Virus record (IMG/VR): IMGVR_UViG_3300001460_005661 | Location: 15,384 to 61,366 of that record | Length of the DNA: 45,983 nucleotides | Source of the DNA: a virus | Direction: 5' to 3' (one strand) | Shown here: positions 31,513 to 40,146 of the stretch, in pieces | How positions within the stretch are numbered: the stretch's first letter is position 1 | Layout of the letters: the number at the start of each line of letters is the position of its first letter | Position numbers and translations under genes: made by a program | Notes under the pieces: generated by a model | Databases searched by the model: none | What the model saw: only the letters and a program-made list of their open reading frames with translations | Told to the model about the DNA's origin: nothing

Positions 31513-34176
31513 ATGCCATACGTAGATGCTTTTTTTGATAGAGATGCAGATATTATTAGAGCTGTAGAACGTCGAGATGGCAAACGTCATTATCAAGAAT
31601 ACCAGGCCAAGTATACATTTTATTATGAAGATGTTAAAGGCAAGCATAAAAGCATATATGGAGATCCATTAACACGTATTGTATGTAAAAATACAAAAGA
31701 CTTTCGTAAAGAACTTGCTATAAACAAAGGCAAGAAAATGTTTGAGTCTGATGTAAATCCAATATTCCAATGCTTGAGTGAACATTATTTAAATCAAGAT
31801 GCACCAAAAATGAATGTTGCATTTTTTGATATCGAAACTGATTTTGATCCAGAGCGTGGATTTGCAGATCCTAGTGATCCTTTTATGCCTATTACTGCTA
31901 TTACTGTGCATTTACAATGGTTAGATGCATTAATAACATTTGCTATGCCGCCAAAGACACTTACTATGGAACAAGCACAAGCAGAGTGTTCTAATTTTAG
32001 TAATACATACTTGTATGAAAAAGAAGGCGATATGCTACAAGCATTTCTTGATATTTTAGAAGATGCAGATATTATGAGTGGATGGAATAGTGAAGGTTAT
32101 GATATTCCTTATACTGTAAATCGTGTTTCACGAGTATTAAGCAAAGATGACACAAGACGTTTTTGTTTGTGGAAGCAACTTCCTAAAAGACGTGAGTTTG
32201 AAAAGTATGGTAAAACTGCTGAAACATTTGATACTATTGGTCGTGTGCATATGGACTATCTTGAACTGTATCGCAAGTATACATATGAAGAACGACATAC
32301 ATACAGACTAGATGCTATTGGTGAATTGGAAGTTGGTGAAAACAAAACAGTGTATGAAGGTACACTTGATCAACTTTACAACAATGACTTTAAAAAGTTT
32401 ATTGAATATAATAGACAAGATGTTGCATTACTTGATAAACTAGACAAGAAACTACGTTTTATTGATCTTGCAAACGAAATTGCACATGACAATACTGTGC
32501 TATTGCAAACAACAATGGGTGCGGTAGCAGTTACAGAACAGGCAATAATTAATGAGTCACATAATAGAGGTATGATTGCTCCAAATAGGAAAGAACATGA
32601 AGGACAGACTGCCGCGGCAGGTGCATATGTTGCATATCCTAAAAAAGGTGTGCATGAATGGATAGGATCAATGGACTTAAACAGTCTATATCCAAGCGTG
32701 ATTCGTGCAATGAATATGGCTCCAGAAACTATTATAGGACAGTTGCGTCCTGACATGACAGATGAAATGTTGCACAATGCTACAACACTAGAAAAGAAGT
32801 CATTTGCGGCCGCTTGGGAAGGCAAGTTTGGTAGTTTAGAATATGAAGCAGTTATGGAGCAACGTAAAGATGTTAGTTTAACATTTGATTTAGAAGATGG
32901 CACTAGTCATGTACTAAGTGGTGCAGAAGTATACAAACTTATTTTTGATAATAATCAACCATGGATGCTAAGTGCAAATGGTACTGTTTTTACTTGGGAA
33001 AAAGAAGGTGTTGTCCCAGGTTTACTGAAACGTTGGTACAGTGAACGTAAAGATCTGCAAAAAATGTTAAAGAAAGCAAAAGATGCAGACAATGAAGCTG
33101 AGATTACTTTTTGGGACAAAAGACAACTTGTTAAAAAAATTAACTTGAACAGTTTGTATGGTGCTATTCTTAATCCAGGTTGTAGATTCTTTGATAAACG
33201 TATTGGACAAAGTACAACACTTACTGGCAGGCAAATTGCAAAGCATATGAGTGCCGAAGTAAACAAGATTGTAACTGGTGAATATGATCATGTTGGTAAA
33301 GCAATAATTTATGGTGATACTGATAGTGTGTATTTTAGTGCATATCCTATGCTAAAACCAGAAGTTGAAGCAGGTTCTATACCTTGGGGTAAAGATAATG
33401 TTATTACCCTATATGATCAAATATGTGAACAAGCAAATACAACATTTCCTGCATTTATGATGAATGCATTTCATTGTCCTAAGCAACGTAGCGATGTAAT
33501 TGCGGCGGCTAGAGAAGTTGTTGCAGACACAGGCTTATACATTACAAAAAAACGTTATGCAGTTCGTGTATACGATTTAGAAGGCTTTAGAACAGACAGT
33601 GATGGTAAAGAAGGCAAAGTTAAGGCAATGGGCTTAGACTTGAAACGCAGTGATACTCCTGTTTTTATGCAGGACTATTTAAAAACTTTGCTCGATATGG
33701 TATTAAAGCTAAAGCCTGAACAAGAACTATTAGAAAGTATTAGTGCATTTAGACGTGAGTTTAAAGAACGTCCAGGATTTGAAAAAGGTTCACCCAAACG
33801 TGCAAACAAGATTGGACATTATCAGCGTCTTGAAGAAAAACTAGGCAAAGCAAATATGCCCGGACACGTAAGAGCAAGTATTAACTGGAATACATTGAAA
33901 CGTATGAATGGCGACAAGTACTCTCAAGAGATTGTAGACGGAATGAAAGTTATTGTGTGCAAACTAAAACAGAATCCGTTAGGCTATACAAGTGTTGCGT
34001 ATCCAACAGACGAACTACGCATACCAGATTGGTTTAAAGAACTGCCATTTGACGGTGATGCAATGGAAGAAGTTATTATTGACAACAAACTAGACAACTT
34101 GATTGGTGTGTTGAAATATGATTTAGAAAGTACAAAACAAAAAACAACATTTAACAACTTATTTGAATGGGATTAA
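31513..34176 (+). CDS. 43: Family B replicative DNA polymerase (T4 gp43-like)
   Basis: 887 residues (T4 gp43 has 898), uninterrupted by intron or intein. Exonuclease motifs FFDIETDFD (about 103), GWNSEGYDIPY and YNRQDVALLDKL; polymerase motif A DLNSLYPSVIRAMN (about 388), motif B KINLNSLYGAILNP (about 541) and motif C YGDTDSVYF (about 600). All catalytic carboxylates are present, so both polymerase and 3'-5' proofreading activities are expected. It replicates phage DNA with the gp44 loader and gp45 clamp, both in this window. It has its own sigma70-like promoter. Confidence 0.97.
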   Translation: MPYVDAFFDRDADIIRAVERRDGKRHYQEYQAKYTFYYEDVKGKHKSIYGDPLTRIVCKNTKDFRKELAINKGKKMFESDVNPIFQCLSEHYLNQDAPKMNVAFFDIETDFDPERGFADPSDPFMPITAITVHLQWLDALITFAMPPKTLTMEQAQAECSNFSNTYLYEKEGDMLQAFLDILEDADIMSGWNSEGYDIPYTVNRVSRVLSKDDTRRFCLWKQLPKRREFEKYGKTAETFDTIGRVHMDYLELYRKYTYEERHTYRLDAIGELEVGENKTVYEGTLDQLYNNDFKKFIEYNRQDVALLDKLDKKLRFIDLANEIAHDNTVLLQTTMGAVAVTEQAIINESHNRGMIAPNRKEHEGQTAAAGAYVAYPKKGVHEWIGSMDLNSLYPSVIRAMNMAPETIIGQLRPDMTDEMLHNATTLEKKSFAAAWEGKFGSLEYEAVMEQRKDVSLTFDLEDGTSHVLSGAEVYKLIFDNNQPWMLSANGTVFTWEKEGVVPGLLKRWYSERKDLQKMLKKAKDADNEAEITFWDKRQLVKKINLNSLYGAILNPGCRFFDKRIGQSTTLTGRQIAKHMSAEVNKIVTGEYDHVGKAIIYGDTDSVYFSAYPMLKPEVEAGSIPWGKDNVITLYDQICEQANTTFPAFMMNAFHCPKQRSDVIAAAREVVADTGLYITKKRYAVRVYDLEGFRTDSDGKEGKVKAMGLDLKRSDTPVFMQDYLKTLLDMVLKLKPEQELLESISAFRREFKERPGFEKGSPKRANKIGHYQRLEEKLGKANMPGHVRASINWNTLKRMNGDKYSQEIVDGMKVIVCKLKQNPLGYTSVAYPTDELRIPDWFKELPFDGDAMEEVIIDNKLDNLIGVLKYDLESTKQKTTFNNLFEWD

Positions 34177-34177
34177 T

Positions 34178-34591
34178 ATGCGAGTAGGATTTACGTGTTC
34201 AACTTTTGATTTACTTCATGCCGGTCATATCGGTATGTTGCGAGAAGCAAAAGCAAATTGTGATTATTTAATTGTAGGATTACAAAGCGATCCAACTATA
34301 GATAGACCAGACACTAAAAACAAACCAATACAAACAATGGTAGAACGATATGCACAATTAAATGCACTACACTTGGTTGATGAAATTGTTCCCTATCAAA
34401 CTGAACAAGATTTGATAGATATATTAGAATTGTTTGCTATAAATGTAAGATTCTTAGGCGAAGAATATCGAGAGAAAGAATTTACAGGAAAAGATATATG
34501 TCGCAAGCGTGGAATTGATTTACATTTTAACAAACGTGATCACAGGTTTAGTACAAGTGATCTAAGAAAAAGGGTGTGTAAAGATGCATAA
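34178..34591 (+). CDS. Cytidylyltransferase-like protein (TagD/glycerol-3-phosphate cytidylyltransferase type)
   Basis: 137 residues from ATG 34178, one base after the polymerase stop; an in-frame ATG at 34163 is within the polymerase gene. Nucleotide-binding HAGH motif in TFDLLHAGHIGMLREAK, GLQSDPTIDRP, and FSTSDLRKR in place of the RTxGISTS motif. Family members transfer CMP or AMP to glycerol-3-phosphate or sugar phosphates. Followed by a phosphomannomutase-like and a nucleotide-sugar dehydrogenase gene, all overlapping by eight bases, so it probably serves sugar-nucleotide synthesis. Actual substrate unknown. Confidence 0.75.
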   Translation: MRVGFTCSTFDLLHAGHIGMLREAKANCDYLIVGLQSDPTIDRPDTKNKPIQTMVERYAQLNALHLVDEIVPYQTEQDLIDILELFAINVRFLGEEYREKEFTGKDICRKRGIDLHFNKRDHRFSTSDLRKRVCKDA

Positions 34592-35288
34592 ATTTATCTT
34601 CGATGTAGATGGCACAATTACTCCAAGCCGTGGACAAATTAATTTAGAATTTAAAACGTTCTTTAACACATTTTGTTCAACAAATGATGTATACTTAATA
34701 ACCGGTAGTGATAAAGAAAAAACTATAGAACAAATAAGTGAACACACATATAACCTAGCAAAAGTTGTTTATAATTGTAGTGGTAATGACGTATGGAGCC
34801 AAGGAGTAAATGTACATACAAGCAACTGGAAAGCAACAAAACCTTTAATGGAATTAATGCTAGGATGGCTTCAAGGAAGCTCTTTTCCTTGTCGTACTGG
34901 AAATCATATTGAAGAACGTCCTGGTTGTCTTAATTTTTCTATTGTAGGTAGAAATTGTACACTTGGTGAAAGAAAACTATATATGGAACATGACGAAGCA
35001 AACCGTGAAAGAGAAAGTATTGCATATCAAATAAATTCTGAATTTAATGATATAACTGCTAAAATAGGAGGTGAAACAGGCATTGATGTTTACCCTACTG
35101 GCTGTGATAAATCACAAGTTATAAATGAGTTTAATGGATTTGACAATTTAATATTTTTTGGTGATAAAATGGAACAAGGTGGGAATGATGAACCACTTGC
35201 AAAAGCTATTAAAAACAGAGGAAACGGAAAATCATATCATGTAAGAGATTGGAAACATACCTGGGAGATACTAAAAGATTATGCTTAG
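34584..35288 (+). CDS. Eukaryotic-type phosphomannomutase-like HAD phosphatase
   Basis: 234 residues (eukaryotic PMM about 245). FDVDGTITP gives the HAD nucleophile pair Asp7 and Asp9; RPGCLNFSIVGRNC parallels RNGMLNVSPIGRSC of PMM, IGGETGIDVYPTGCDKSQV parallels IGGQISFDVFPDGWDKRYC, and FFGDKMEQGGND the metal-binding FFGDKTxxGGND. PMM interconverts mannose-6-phosphate and mannose-1-phosphate. Bacteria usually use the unrelated ManB fold, so this form is unusual. Sits in a sugar-nucleotide run with a cytidylyltransferase and a dehydrogenase. Confidence 0.8.
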   Translation: MHKFIFDVDGTITPSRGQINLEFKTFFNTFCSTNDVYLITGSDKEKTIEQISEHTYNLAKVVYNCSGNDVWSQGVNVHTSNWKATKPLMELMLGWLQGSSFPCRTGNHIEERPGCLNFSIVGRNCTLGERKLYMEHDEANRERESIAYQINSEFNDITAKIGGETGIDVYPTGCDKSQVINEFNGFDNLIFFGDKMEQGGNDEPLAKAIKNRGNGKSYHVRDWKHTWEILKDYA

Positions 35289-36033
35289 AGTTGGTATTGC
35301 CGGGTATGGGTATGTAGGACAAGCTCATCACGAGGCACTAAAAGAATACTACGAAATACTAATAAGTGATCCTGCTAAAGGACACTATGCTGATTTACGT
35401 CATTGCGACTGTATATTAATATGTGTAGCAACACCGGAAGCAGAAGATGGTACCTGCAATATGCAAAATGTATATGATATACTTAACGATGCTAAGAATG
35501 TACCAATCTTAATCAAAAGTACAATAAGTATTGAAGGGTGGCAGTATATCCAACGAACTTTTAATAATATAAGTTTTTCTCCAGAATTTCTAAGAGCAGA
35601 ATCTGCACTAGAAGATTTCCGTAACAATAAGACAATACTTATAGGAGGCGATAGTGTAGGCTTTTGGCAAGACTTGTTTTTAAATGCAATGGGGAAGATT
35701 AATATTGATGTTGCAAAACCAGAAGATCTTATACTAGTAAAGTATTTTAGAAATAGCTTTCTTGCTACAAAAGTTTCTTTTTTTAACGAAATTTTTGACT
35801 TGTGTCAAAGCACAGATAGCAACTTTAAAAGAGTTGCAGAACTAATTGCGTTAGATTCACGTATCGGAAGCAGTCATACAGATGTCACAGAACAGCGTGG
35901 CTTTGGTGGTCATTGTTTTCCAAAAGATGTAAATGCTATATTAAAAACGGCAGACAATTTTGGAATTGATCTAAATATACTCAAAGCCGCTAATGAATAT
36001 AATAAAAAGATCAGAAAAAACCTTGACAAATAA
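35281..36033 (+). CDS. Short nucleotide-sugar dehydrogenase (UDP-glucose/GDP-mannose dehydrogenase family)
   Basis: 250 residues. N-terminal Rossmann fold GIAGYGYVGQAHHEA, ICVATP, STISIEGW, SPEFLRAESAL, and the catalytic cysteine in GFGGHCFPKD (near residue 212). Full-length enzymes are about 390-450 residues and have a third, UDP-binding domain that is missing here; the gene ends cleanly, so this is a compact family member or a natural truncation rather than a frameshift I can see. Its 3' end contains the clamp promoter -35. Confidence 0.75.
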   Translation: MLRVGIAGYGYVGQAHHEALKEYYEILISDPAKGHYADLRHCDCILICVATPEAEDGTCNMQNVYDILNDAKNVPILIKSTISIEGWQYIQRTFNNISFSPEFLRAESALEDFRNNKTILIGGDSVGFWQDLFLNAMGKINIDVAKPEDLILVKYFRNSFLATKVSFFNEIFDLCQSTDSNFKRVAELIALDSRIGSSHTDVTEQRGFGGHCFPKDVNAILKTADNFGIDLNILKAANEYNKKIRKNLDK

Positions 36034-36051
36034 TAACTTAAGCCGTATAAT
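36023..36051 (+). promoter_or_regulatory. Sigma70-like consensus promoter for the sliding clamp
   Basis: TTGACA at 36023-36028, 17-base spacer, TATAAT at 36046-36051: a perfect consensus. The ATG at 36071 has AGGAGAA upstream. Probably the strongest promoter in the window. Confidence 0.85.
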
Positions 36052-36070
36052 TAAACAATAGGAGAATAAT

Positions 36071-36799
36071 ATGCAAGATATACTACAAGACATTGTAAGC
36101 CATACACACAAACTTGGCTTTATAACAACACTTAAAATTACAGCAGAAGCCGATACAATGATCGAAAGTATGGCAGATGATCGTAGTGTGATTATGACTG
36201 CTACTACGCATTCACCAGTAGGTGATTTTGATGGTACTTTTGGTATGCCGGATTTAGGAAAACTTGCTTATCACCTAAGTAATCCTGAATACAAAGAAAA
36301 CGCTGATATTAACGTTGTACAAGAAGATAGGAATGGTGAAAATATTCCTACACATATACATTTTGAAAATAAAGGCGGTGACTTCCAGAATGATTATCGA
36401 TTTATGAACAAAGCAATAATTGAAGAAAAATTAAAAAGTGTAAAGTTCAAAGTTAATACATATGATGTTGAACTAGAGCCAAGTATAGCATCAATTGGTA
36501 GAATGAAACTAATGGCAGGTGCTCACGCTGAAGAAAGTGTTTTTCAAGTAAAAACTGAAAACAACAATTTAAATTTTTATTTTGGTGATGCAGTAACACA
36601 CGCAGGTAATTTTACATTTCAAAATGATATTGAAGGTGAATTAAAACATACATGGGCTTGGCCAGTTGCACAAACACTTTCTATATTAAATTTAGATGGT
36701 GATAAAAAAATGTCTATTACTGATCAAGGTGCAATGATGATTAGTGTAGATAGCGGAATGGCAAAATATGATTATATTTTACCTGCACAACAAAAGTAA
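36071..36799 (+). CDS. 45: DNA polymerase sliding clamp (T4 gp45-like)
   Basis: 242 residues (T4 gp45 has 228). Two-domain clamp fold signature with beta-alpha-beta pattern; SYHLSNPEY-like LAYHLSNPEYKENADI, FMNKAIIEEKLKSVKFK and the end DSGMAKYDYILPAQ match gp45 proteins of T4-like phages. The trimeric ring tethers gp43 to DNA and, in T4, also activates late transcription. It stands under a consensus sigma70 promoter and overlaps the following membrane gene by one base. Confidence 0.85.
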   Translation: MQDILQDIVSHTHKLGFITTLKITAEADTMIESMADDRSVIMTATTHSPVGDFDGTFGMPDLGKLAYHLSNPEYKENADINVVQEDRNGENIPTHIHFENKGGDFQNDYRFMNKAIIEEKLKSVKFKVNTYDVELEPSIASIGRMKLMAGAHAEESVFQVKTENNNLNFYFGDAVTHAGNFTFQNDIEGELKHTWAWPVAQTLSILNLDGDKKMSITDQGAMMISVDSGMAKYDYILPAQQK

Positions 36800-37140
36800 T
36801 GCTAGACCATCTTAGAAAATGGATAGGACTTTATTTGACGGCAATTATATTGCCGTTTATGTTTGGATATGGTGTAAGTGAAGAACACCCAATTTGGGTA
36901 TGGTGGATAGCGTTTGCTCTTATCATATTGAAAACTCCTCCTTACAGTATTAGTGACCGGTTTTGGGGAGCCTATACTAGATTAGTAGAATGGGTATTAA
37001 CACCATTATTGAGAAGAGTAAAAACATGGCCTTGGTGGGCTAGGACCATTATAGCAATAGCCATATTATACTTTATAGAAGAAGTATTCCTAGCATCATT
37101 TGGTTATACAATGTTACCTTGGCGTATGGATTTTGGTTGA
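36799..37140 (+). CDS. Membrane protein of unknown function
   Basis: 113 residues, Trp-rich, with three hydrophobic helices (about 8-24, 31-46, 85-103). The loop between has basic residues (LLRRVKTWPWWAR). It is coupled to the clamp stop (TAATG). No family recognised. Confidence 0.5.
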   Translation: MLDHLRKWIGLYLTAIILPFMFGYGVSEEHPIWVWWIAFALIILKTPPYSISDRFWGAYTRLVEWVLTPLLRRVKTWPWWARTIIAIAILYFIEEVFLASFGYTMLPWRMDFG

Positions 37141-37144
37141 TAAT

Positions 37145-38602
37145 ATGAATAACGATTTAACTACAGAACAAAAAGACTATGCAGTATTTTTACCAAGTAT
37201 AAGTGGATTTTATGCTACATTTATAGGCAAGCAACGATTTAGTGAGTATGTTGATCCAATGCGTATTCCTAGCGGATTAAACGGTATGGAAGGAATGAAC
37301 TTCCTAAATTCTAAAGAAGGTGCTTTTGAATATAAATGGGCGTTGTATAGTGCAGGACACGCAGATCTAGACATAACAAAACACGTTGAAAAAGAAGACA
37401 TGGTTCGCAATCGTGACAGAAATACTTCTTGGTTGTTAGGAGATTCAGGAGGCTTTCAAATTGCTAAAGGACTTTGGGAAGGAGATTGGAAAAATCCTAA
37501 TTGTCCAAAAGCACAAAAGAAAAGAGAACTTGTTGTTAATTGGATGGAAGAATATATGGATTATGGAATGATGTTGGATATTCCAACTTGGACATTTCAA
37601 GATCCAAAAGCTTCTAAAGCTAGTGGTATACACAGTTATCAAGATGCAGTAGATGCAACACATATTAACGCAGACTATTATATGAAGAATAGACGTGGAA
37701 ATTTTAAAGTACTAAATGTTTTGCAAGGTACAAATCACAAAGATGCAGATAGCTGGTATGAAGAATTTAAAGGATATTGTGATCCAAAACAATATCCAGA
37801 TACACACTTTAATGGGTGGGCAATGGGTGGACAAAATATGTGTGATGTTCATCTTATATTGCATAGGCTGGTTAATCAAATACATGATGGGTTACTAGAA
37901 GAAGGCTTACATGACGTTATGCACTTCCTTGGTACAAGTAAATTAGAATGGGCAGTATTGCTTACAGATATACAAAGAGCAGTTCGTAAACATCATAATC
38001 CTAACTTTATGATTACATATGATTGTGCAAGTCCTTTTCTTGCTACTGCAAATGGTCAAATTTATCATACAATACGTATTGAGGATAGAGGCAAGTGGAG
38101 TTATATGATGGGTCCAAGTGCTGATGATAAAAAATATTCAACTGACACAAGATTGTTTAGTAACGGTGTTATTGCTGATAACGTGTTTGAAAAATTTGAA
38201 GATTCTCCAATTAGTAAACATTTTAATATGAAGGATATTTGTATTTACAAACCAGGTGATTTGAATAAAATTGGTAAAGAAGGAAAAACAAGTTGGGATA
38301 GTTTTAGTTATGCGTTACAAATGGGTCATAATGTTTGGATGCATATAGAAAGCACACAACGAGCCAATAGAGAATATGATCAAGGTAAATATCCATATAT
38401 GCTAATAGATGAACGGTTTAATAAAGTTGAGTTTAAAAACGTGGTCGAAGAAATTTTTAGTTTAAAAGATAGACAAAAAAGTTTAAATCTTATAGAAGAA
38501 TATTCTAAGTTTTGGATGCAAGTAATAGGCACCAGACTAAATGTTGGCAAAAAAACAGTAAATGCAAGTACAAAATTTTCAGAATTATTTGAGGAGAAAT
38601 AG
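37145..38602 (+). CDS. tRNA-guanine transglycosylase/DpdA-like protein
   Basis: 485 residues from ATG 37145. A TIM-barrel TGT-superfamily pattern is visible: GDSGGFQIAKG with Asp100, the general acid/base position of TGT DSGGFQ; FNGWAMGGQ for the GYAIGGL segment; LGTSKLEWAVLL; and MITYDCASPF with Asp293 at the nucleophile position (TGT DCVxPTR). The C-terminal CxCxxC zinc site of tRNA TGTs is absent and about 100 extra residues follow. These traits suit DpdA-type enzymes that insert 7-deazaguanines into DNA, but tRNA modification is also possible. FolE at 45157 and a QueD-like candidate at 39483 would feed the pathway. Confidence 0.65.
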   Translation: MNNDLTTEQKDYAVFLPSISGFYATFIGKQRFSEYVDPMRIPSGLNGMEGMNFLNSKEGAFEYKWALYSAGHADLDITKHVEKEDMVRNRDRNTSWLLGDSGGFQIAKGLWEGDWKNPNCPKAQKKRELVVNWMEEYMDYGMMLDIPTWTFQDPKASKASGIHSYQDAVDATHINADYYMKNRRGNFKVLNVLQGTNHKDADSWYEEFKGYCDPKQYPDTHFNGWAMGGQNMCDVHLILHRLVNQIHDGLLEEGLHDVMHFLGTSKLEWAVLLTDIQRAVRKHHNPNFMITYDCASPFLATANGQIYHTIRIEDRGKWSYMMGPSADDKKYSTDTRLFSNGVIADNVFEKFEDSPISKHFNMKDICIYKPGDLNKIGKEGKTSWDSFSYALQMGHNVWMHIESTQRANREYDQGKYPYMLIDERFNKVEFKNVVEEIFSLKDRQKSLNLIEEYSKFWMQVIGTRLNVGKKTVNASTKFSELFEEK

Positions 38603-38603
38603 T

Positions 38604-38813
38604 ATGAGTGATACGGATAAACGACTTCGCAGACTAGAAGAACTCCGTACAAAGCATAAAGAGCTTGACAGTCATATAAAAAAATTATATAATAATGCTA
38701 TAACCGAAGAGTTGCGTAAACTAAAGACAGAAAAACTTTGGTTAAAAGATGAAATATATAGAATAGAACGAGAATTAATAAGCGAAGGCGTTTATGTAAA
38801 TGGATATCACTGA
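38604..38813 (+). CDS. YdcH/DUF465-like small coiled-coil protein
   Basis: 69 residues from ATG 38604 (GAGGAG at 38591-38596). RLRRLEELRTKHKELDSHIK then LRKLKTEKLWLKDEIYRIER follows the DUF465/YdcH pattern RLxxLxxxHxxLDxxI...LKKxKLxLKDEI. YdcH proteins are abundant small coiled coils of proteobacteria with unclear function. Overlaps the next small gene by 14 bases. Confidence 0.6.
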   Translation: MSDTDKRLRRLEELRTKHKELDSHIKKLYNNAITEELRKLKTEKLWLKDEIYRIERELISEGVYVNGYH

Positions 38814-38973
38814 GAAGACCCTTAAACTACAAGCACTAGAATTGTCTCTGGAAGATTTAGATAATATCATAAGAAATATGAAAGAGAATAACTATCCTGA
38901 CGAACAATTACAGGAATATCTAAAAAAACGCTTTAACACTTGGAATGAAATACATAAGGTAAAAAATGCATAG
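38800..38973 (+). CDS. Small helical hypothetical protein
   Basis: 57 residues filling the space between the YdcH-like gene and the gene at 38966, overlapping both (14 and eight bases). Amphipathic helices: LKLQALELSLEDLDNIIRNM and QLQEYLKKRFNTWNEIHKV. The tight overlaps and full use of the interval support it as real. AGCGAAGGCG upstream is a weak ribosome-binding site. No family recognised. Confidence 0.5.
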   Translation: MDITEKTLKLQALELSLEDLDNIIRNMKENNYPDEQLQEYLKKRFNTWNEIHKVKNA

Positions 38974-39478
38974 ACCATATGATAAAGTTATTGATAATGA
39001 TAGCTCTGCTGTAAACTTCTTTATAGGTACAGAAGTTGAGCATACTCCTCAATATAATAAAAAAACCTTATTTGTAGTTGGATTACAAAATATTGAAGAT
39101 ATTTTACTCCATGCAAAAAATAAAGGCGTTAATCATATCTATCTTGGAGCAAATATGAGTTTCGAACCAGTAGACGGTTATGACGATATGATATTTCCAT
39201 TATTGAAAGAGGGCTACTGGGTAACTTTAGACTTTCCTAATACTGACATTGAATGGGTATTAGAATCAGGCTATACAGAACATAATCGTTTTATTCCAAT
39301 GATTAGTGTACCACTGCCGTATATTGAACAGTTAGGTTATAATGCTTGCTTAAAGATTGATGACAGAGATTTTGATAGCACTAATCCAGGTGTATGGGTG
39401 CATAGAGTGCATGAATTAAAAATTAAAGAGTGTTTTACAGATTGGTCTAAATACACTATGGACGAAATAATAGGTTGA
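38966..39478 (+). CDS. Conserved marine phage protein of unknown function
   Basis: 170 residues. VNFFIGTEVEHTPQYNKKTL, LFVVGLQNIEDILLHAK, IYLGANMSFEPVDGYDDMIF and NRFIPMISVPLPYIEQLGYN are blocks I recognise as conserved among T4-like marine phages. The alternation suggests an alpha/beta barrel-like or nucleoside-binding fold. WVLESGYTEHNRF and the acidic KIDDRDFDSTNPG follow. It lies between the TGT-like gene and the QueD-like candidate, which makes a role in the same pathway possible, but no motif proves it. Confidence 0.55.
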   Translation: MHRPYDKVIDNDSSAVNFFIGTEVEHTPQYNKKTLFVVGLQNIEDILLHAKNKGVNHIYLGANMSFEPVDGYDDMIFPLLKEGYWVTLDFPNTDIEWVLESGYTEHNRFIPMISVPLPYIEQLGYNACLKIDDRDFDSTNPGVWVHRVHELKIKECFTDWSKYTMDEIIG

Positions 39479-39503
39479 CAAAATGCAACAAGAAGGTTAT
39501 TAT
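39475..39503 (+). promoter_or_regulatory. Sigma70-like promoter overlapping the start of the next gene
   Basis: TTGACA at 39475-39480, 17-base spacer, TATTAT at 39498-39503. Predicted initiation near 39510 is downstream of the ATG at 39483, so transcripts from it would be translated from the ATG at 39543, which has GAGAGAGGAAG upstream. Confidence 0.55.
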
Positions 39504-39938
39504 GAATATATGCAACGTCGAATGAGAGAGGAAGATACAAAAATGAACGAAACAAATAAATTAAATAATGCTAAACGTAGTATTTGGGTAACATTTCGTA
39601 AAGAGGGTATTCATTTGTATCCTGCGGCAAAAGACGATCCGGCACTTGCAACAGGCGGGTGGGATGATGTAAGTTTTCTAGGTGTTGCACATAGACATAT
39701 TTTTCATTTCAAAGTACAAATCCAAGTAACACATAACGATAGAGATATAGAGTTTATACAGTTTAAACGTTGGTTAGAAAGTTTATACGATAGTAGTGTA
39801 CTAGAACTTAACCATAAGTCATGTGAAATGATTTCAGATGATTTATATAAAGAAATTAACACAAAGTATCCCGGCCGCTTTGTTGTTATTGATGTCGCTG
39901 AAGATGGCGAAAACGGCTGTCAAATTGTTTACCCTTAA
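39483..39938 (+). CDS. QueD/6-pyruvoyl-tetrahydropterin synthase-like candidate
   Basis: 151 residues from ATG 39483, or 131 from ATG 39543, which has the better ribosome-binding site and lies downstream of a sigma70-like promoter. The layout recalls the T-fold of QueD: an early His (EGIHLYPAAKD), then GVAHRHIFHFKVQIQV in the place of LHGHxFxVxV, DIEFIQFKRWLESLY for the MVxDFxxLK helix, LNHKSCEMISDDLYKEI for LDHxxLN...AE, and VIDVAEDGENGCQIVY for the final strand. The zinc histidines are plausible but the match is remote. If correct it would make carboxy-tetrahydropterin from the FolE product. An unrelated conserved protein remains possible. Confidence 0.45.
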   Translation: MQQEGYYEYMQRRMREEDTKMNETNKLNNAKRSIWVTFRKEGIHLYPAAKDDPALATGGWDDVSFLGVAHRHIFHFKVQIQVTHNDRDIEFIQFKRWLESLYDSSVLELNHKSCEMISDDLYKEINTKYPGRFVVIDVAEDGENGCQIVYP

Positions 39939-39957
39939 AAGAAAAGGAAAAAGGTAA

Positions 39958-40146
39958 ATGACTATCAAAAATCCGGTAGTAAATAAAGTTTTTAACGACC
40001 TTGAAGAACTGCATAACTATTGCAGAACTGAAGGTTATCCATTTAACGAAGCTGACTTATATAAGTCAGAAGCTAGGGTATGGCAGGCTTTCCAAAAATA
40101 TAAAAATTGGATACGTGCCAAAAGCCGAAACAAAGGAAGGCGATAA
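39958..40146 (+). CDS. Small conserved phage protein
   Basis: 62 residues, basic C-terminus. VFNDLEELHNYCRTEGYPFN then EADLYKSEARVWQAFQKYKN is a pattern seen in short proteins of T4-like marine phages. AAAAAGG precedes the ATG. Its stop overlaps the glycosyltransferase start by one base. Function unknown. Confidence 0.55.
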   Translation: MTIKNPVVNKVFNDLEELHNYCRTEGYPFNEADLYKSEARVWQAFQKYKNWIRAKSRNKGRR

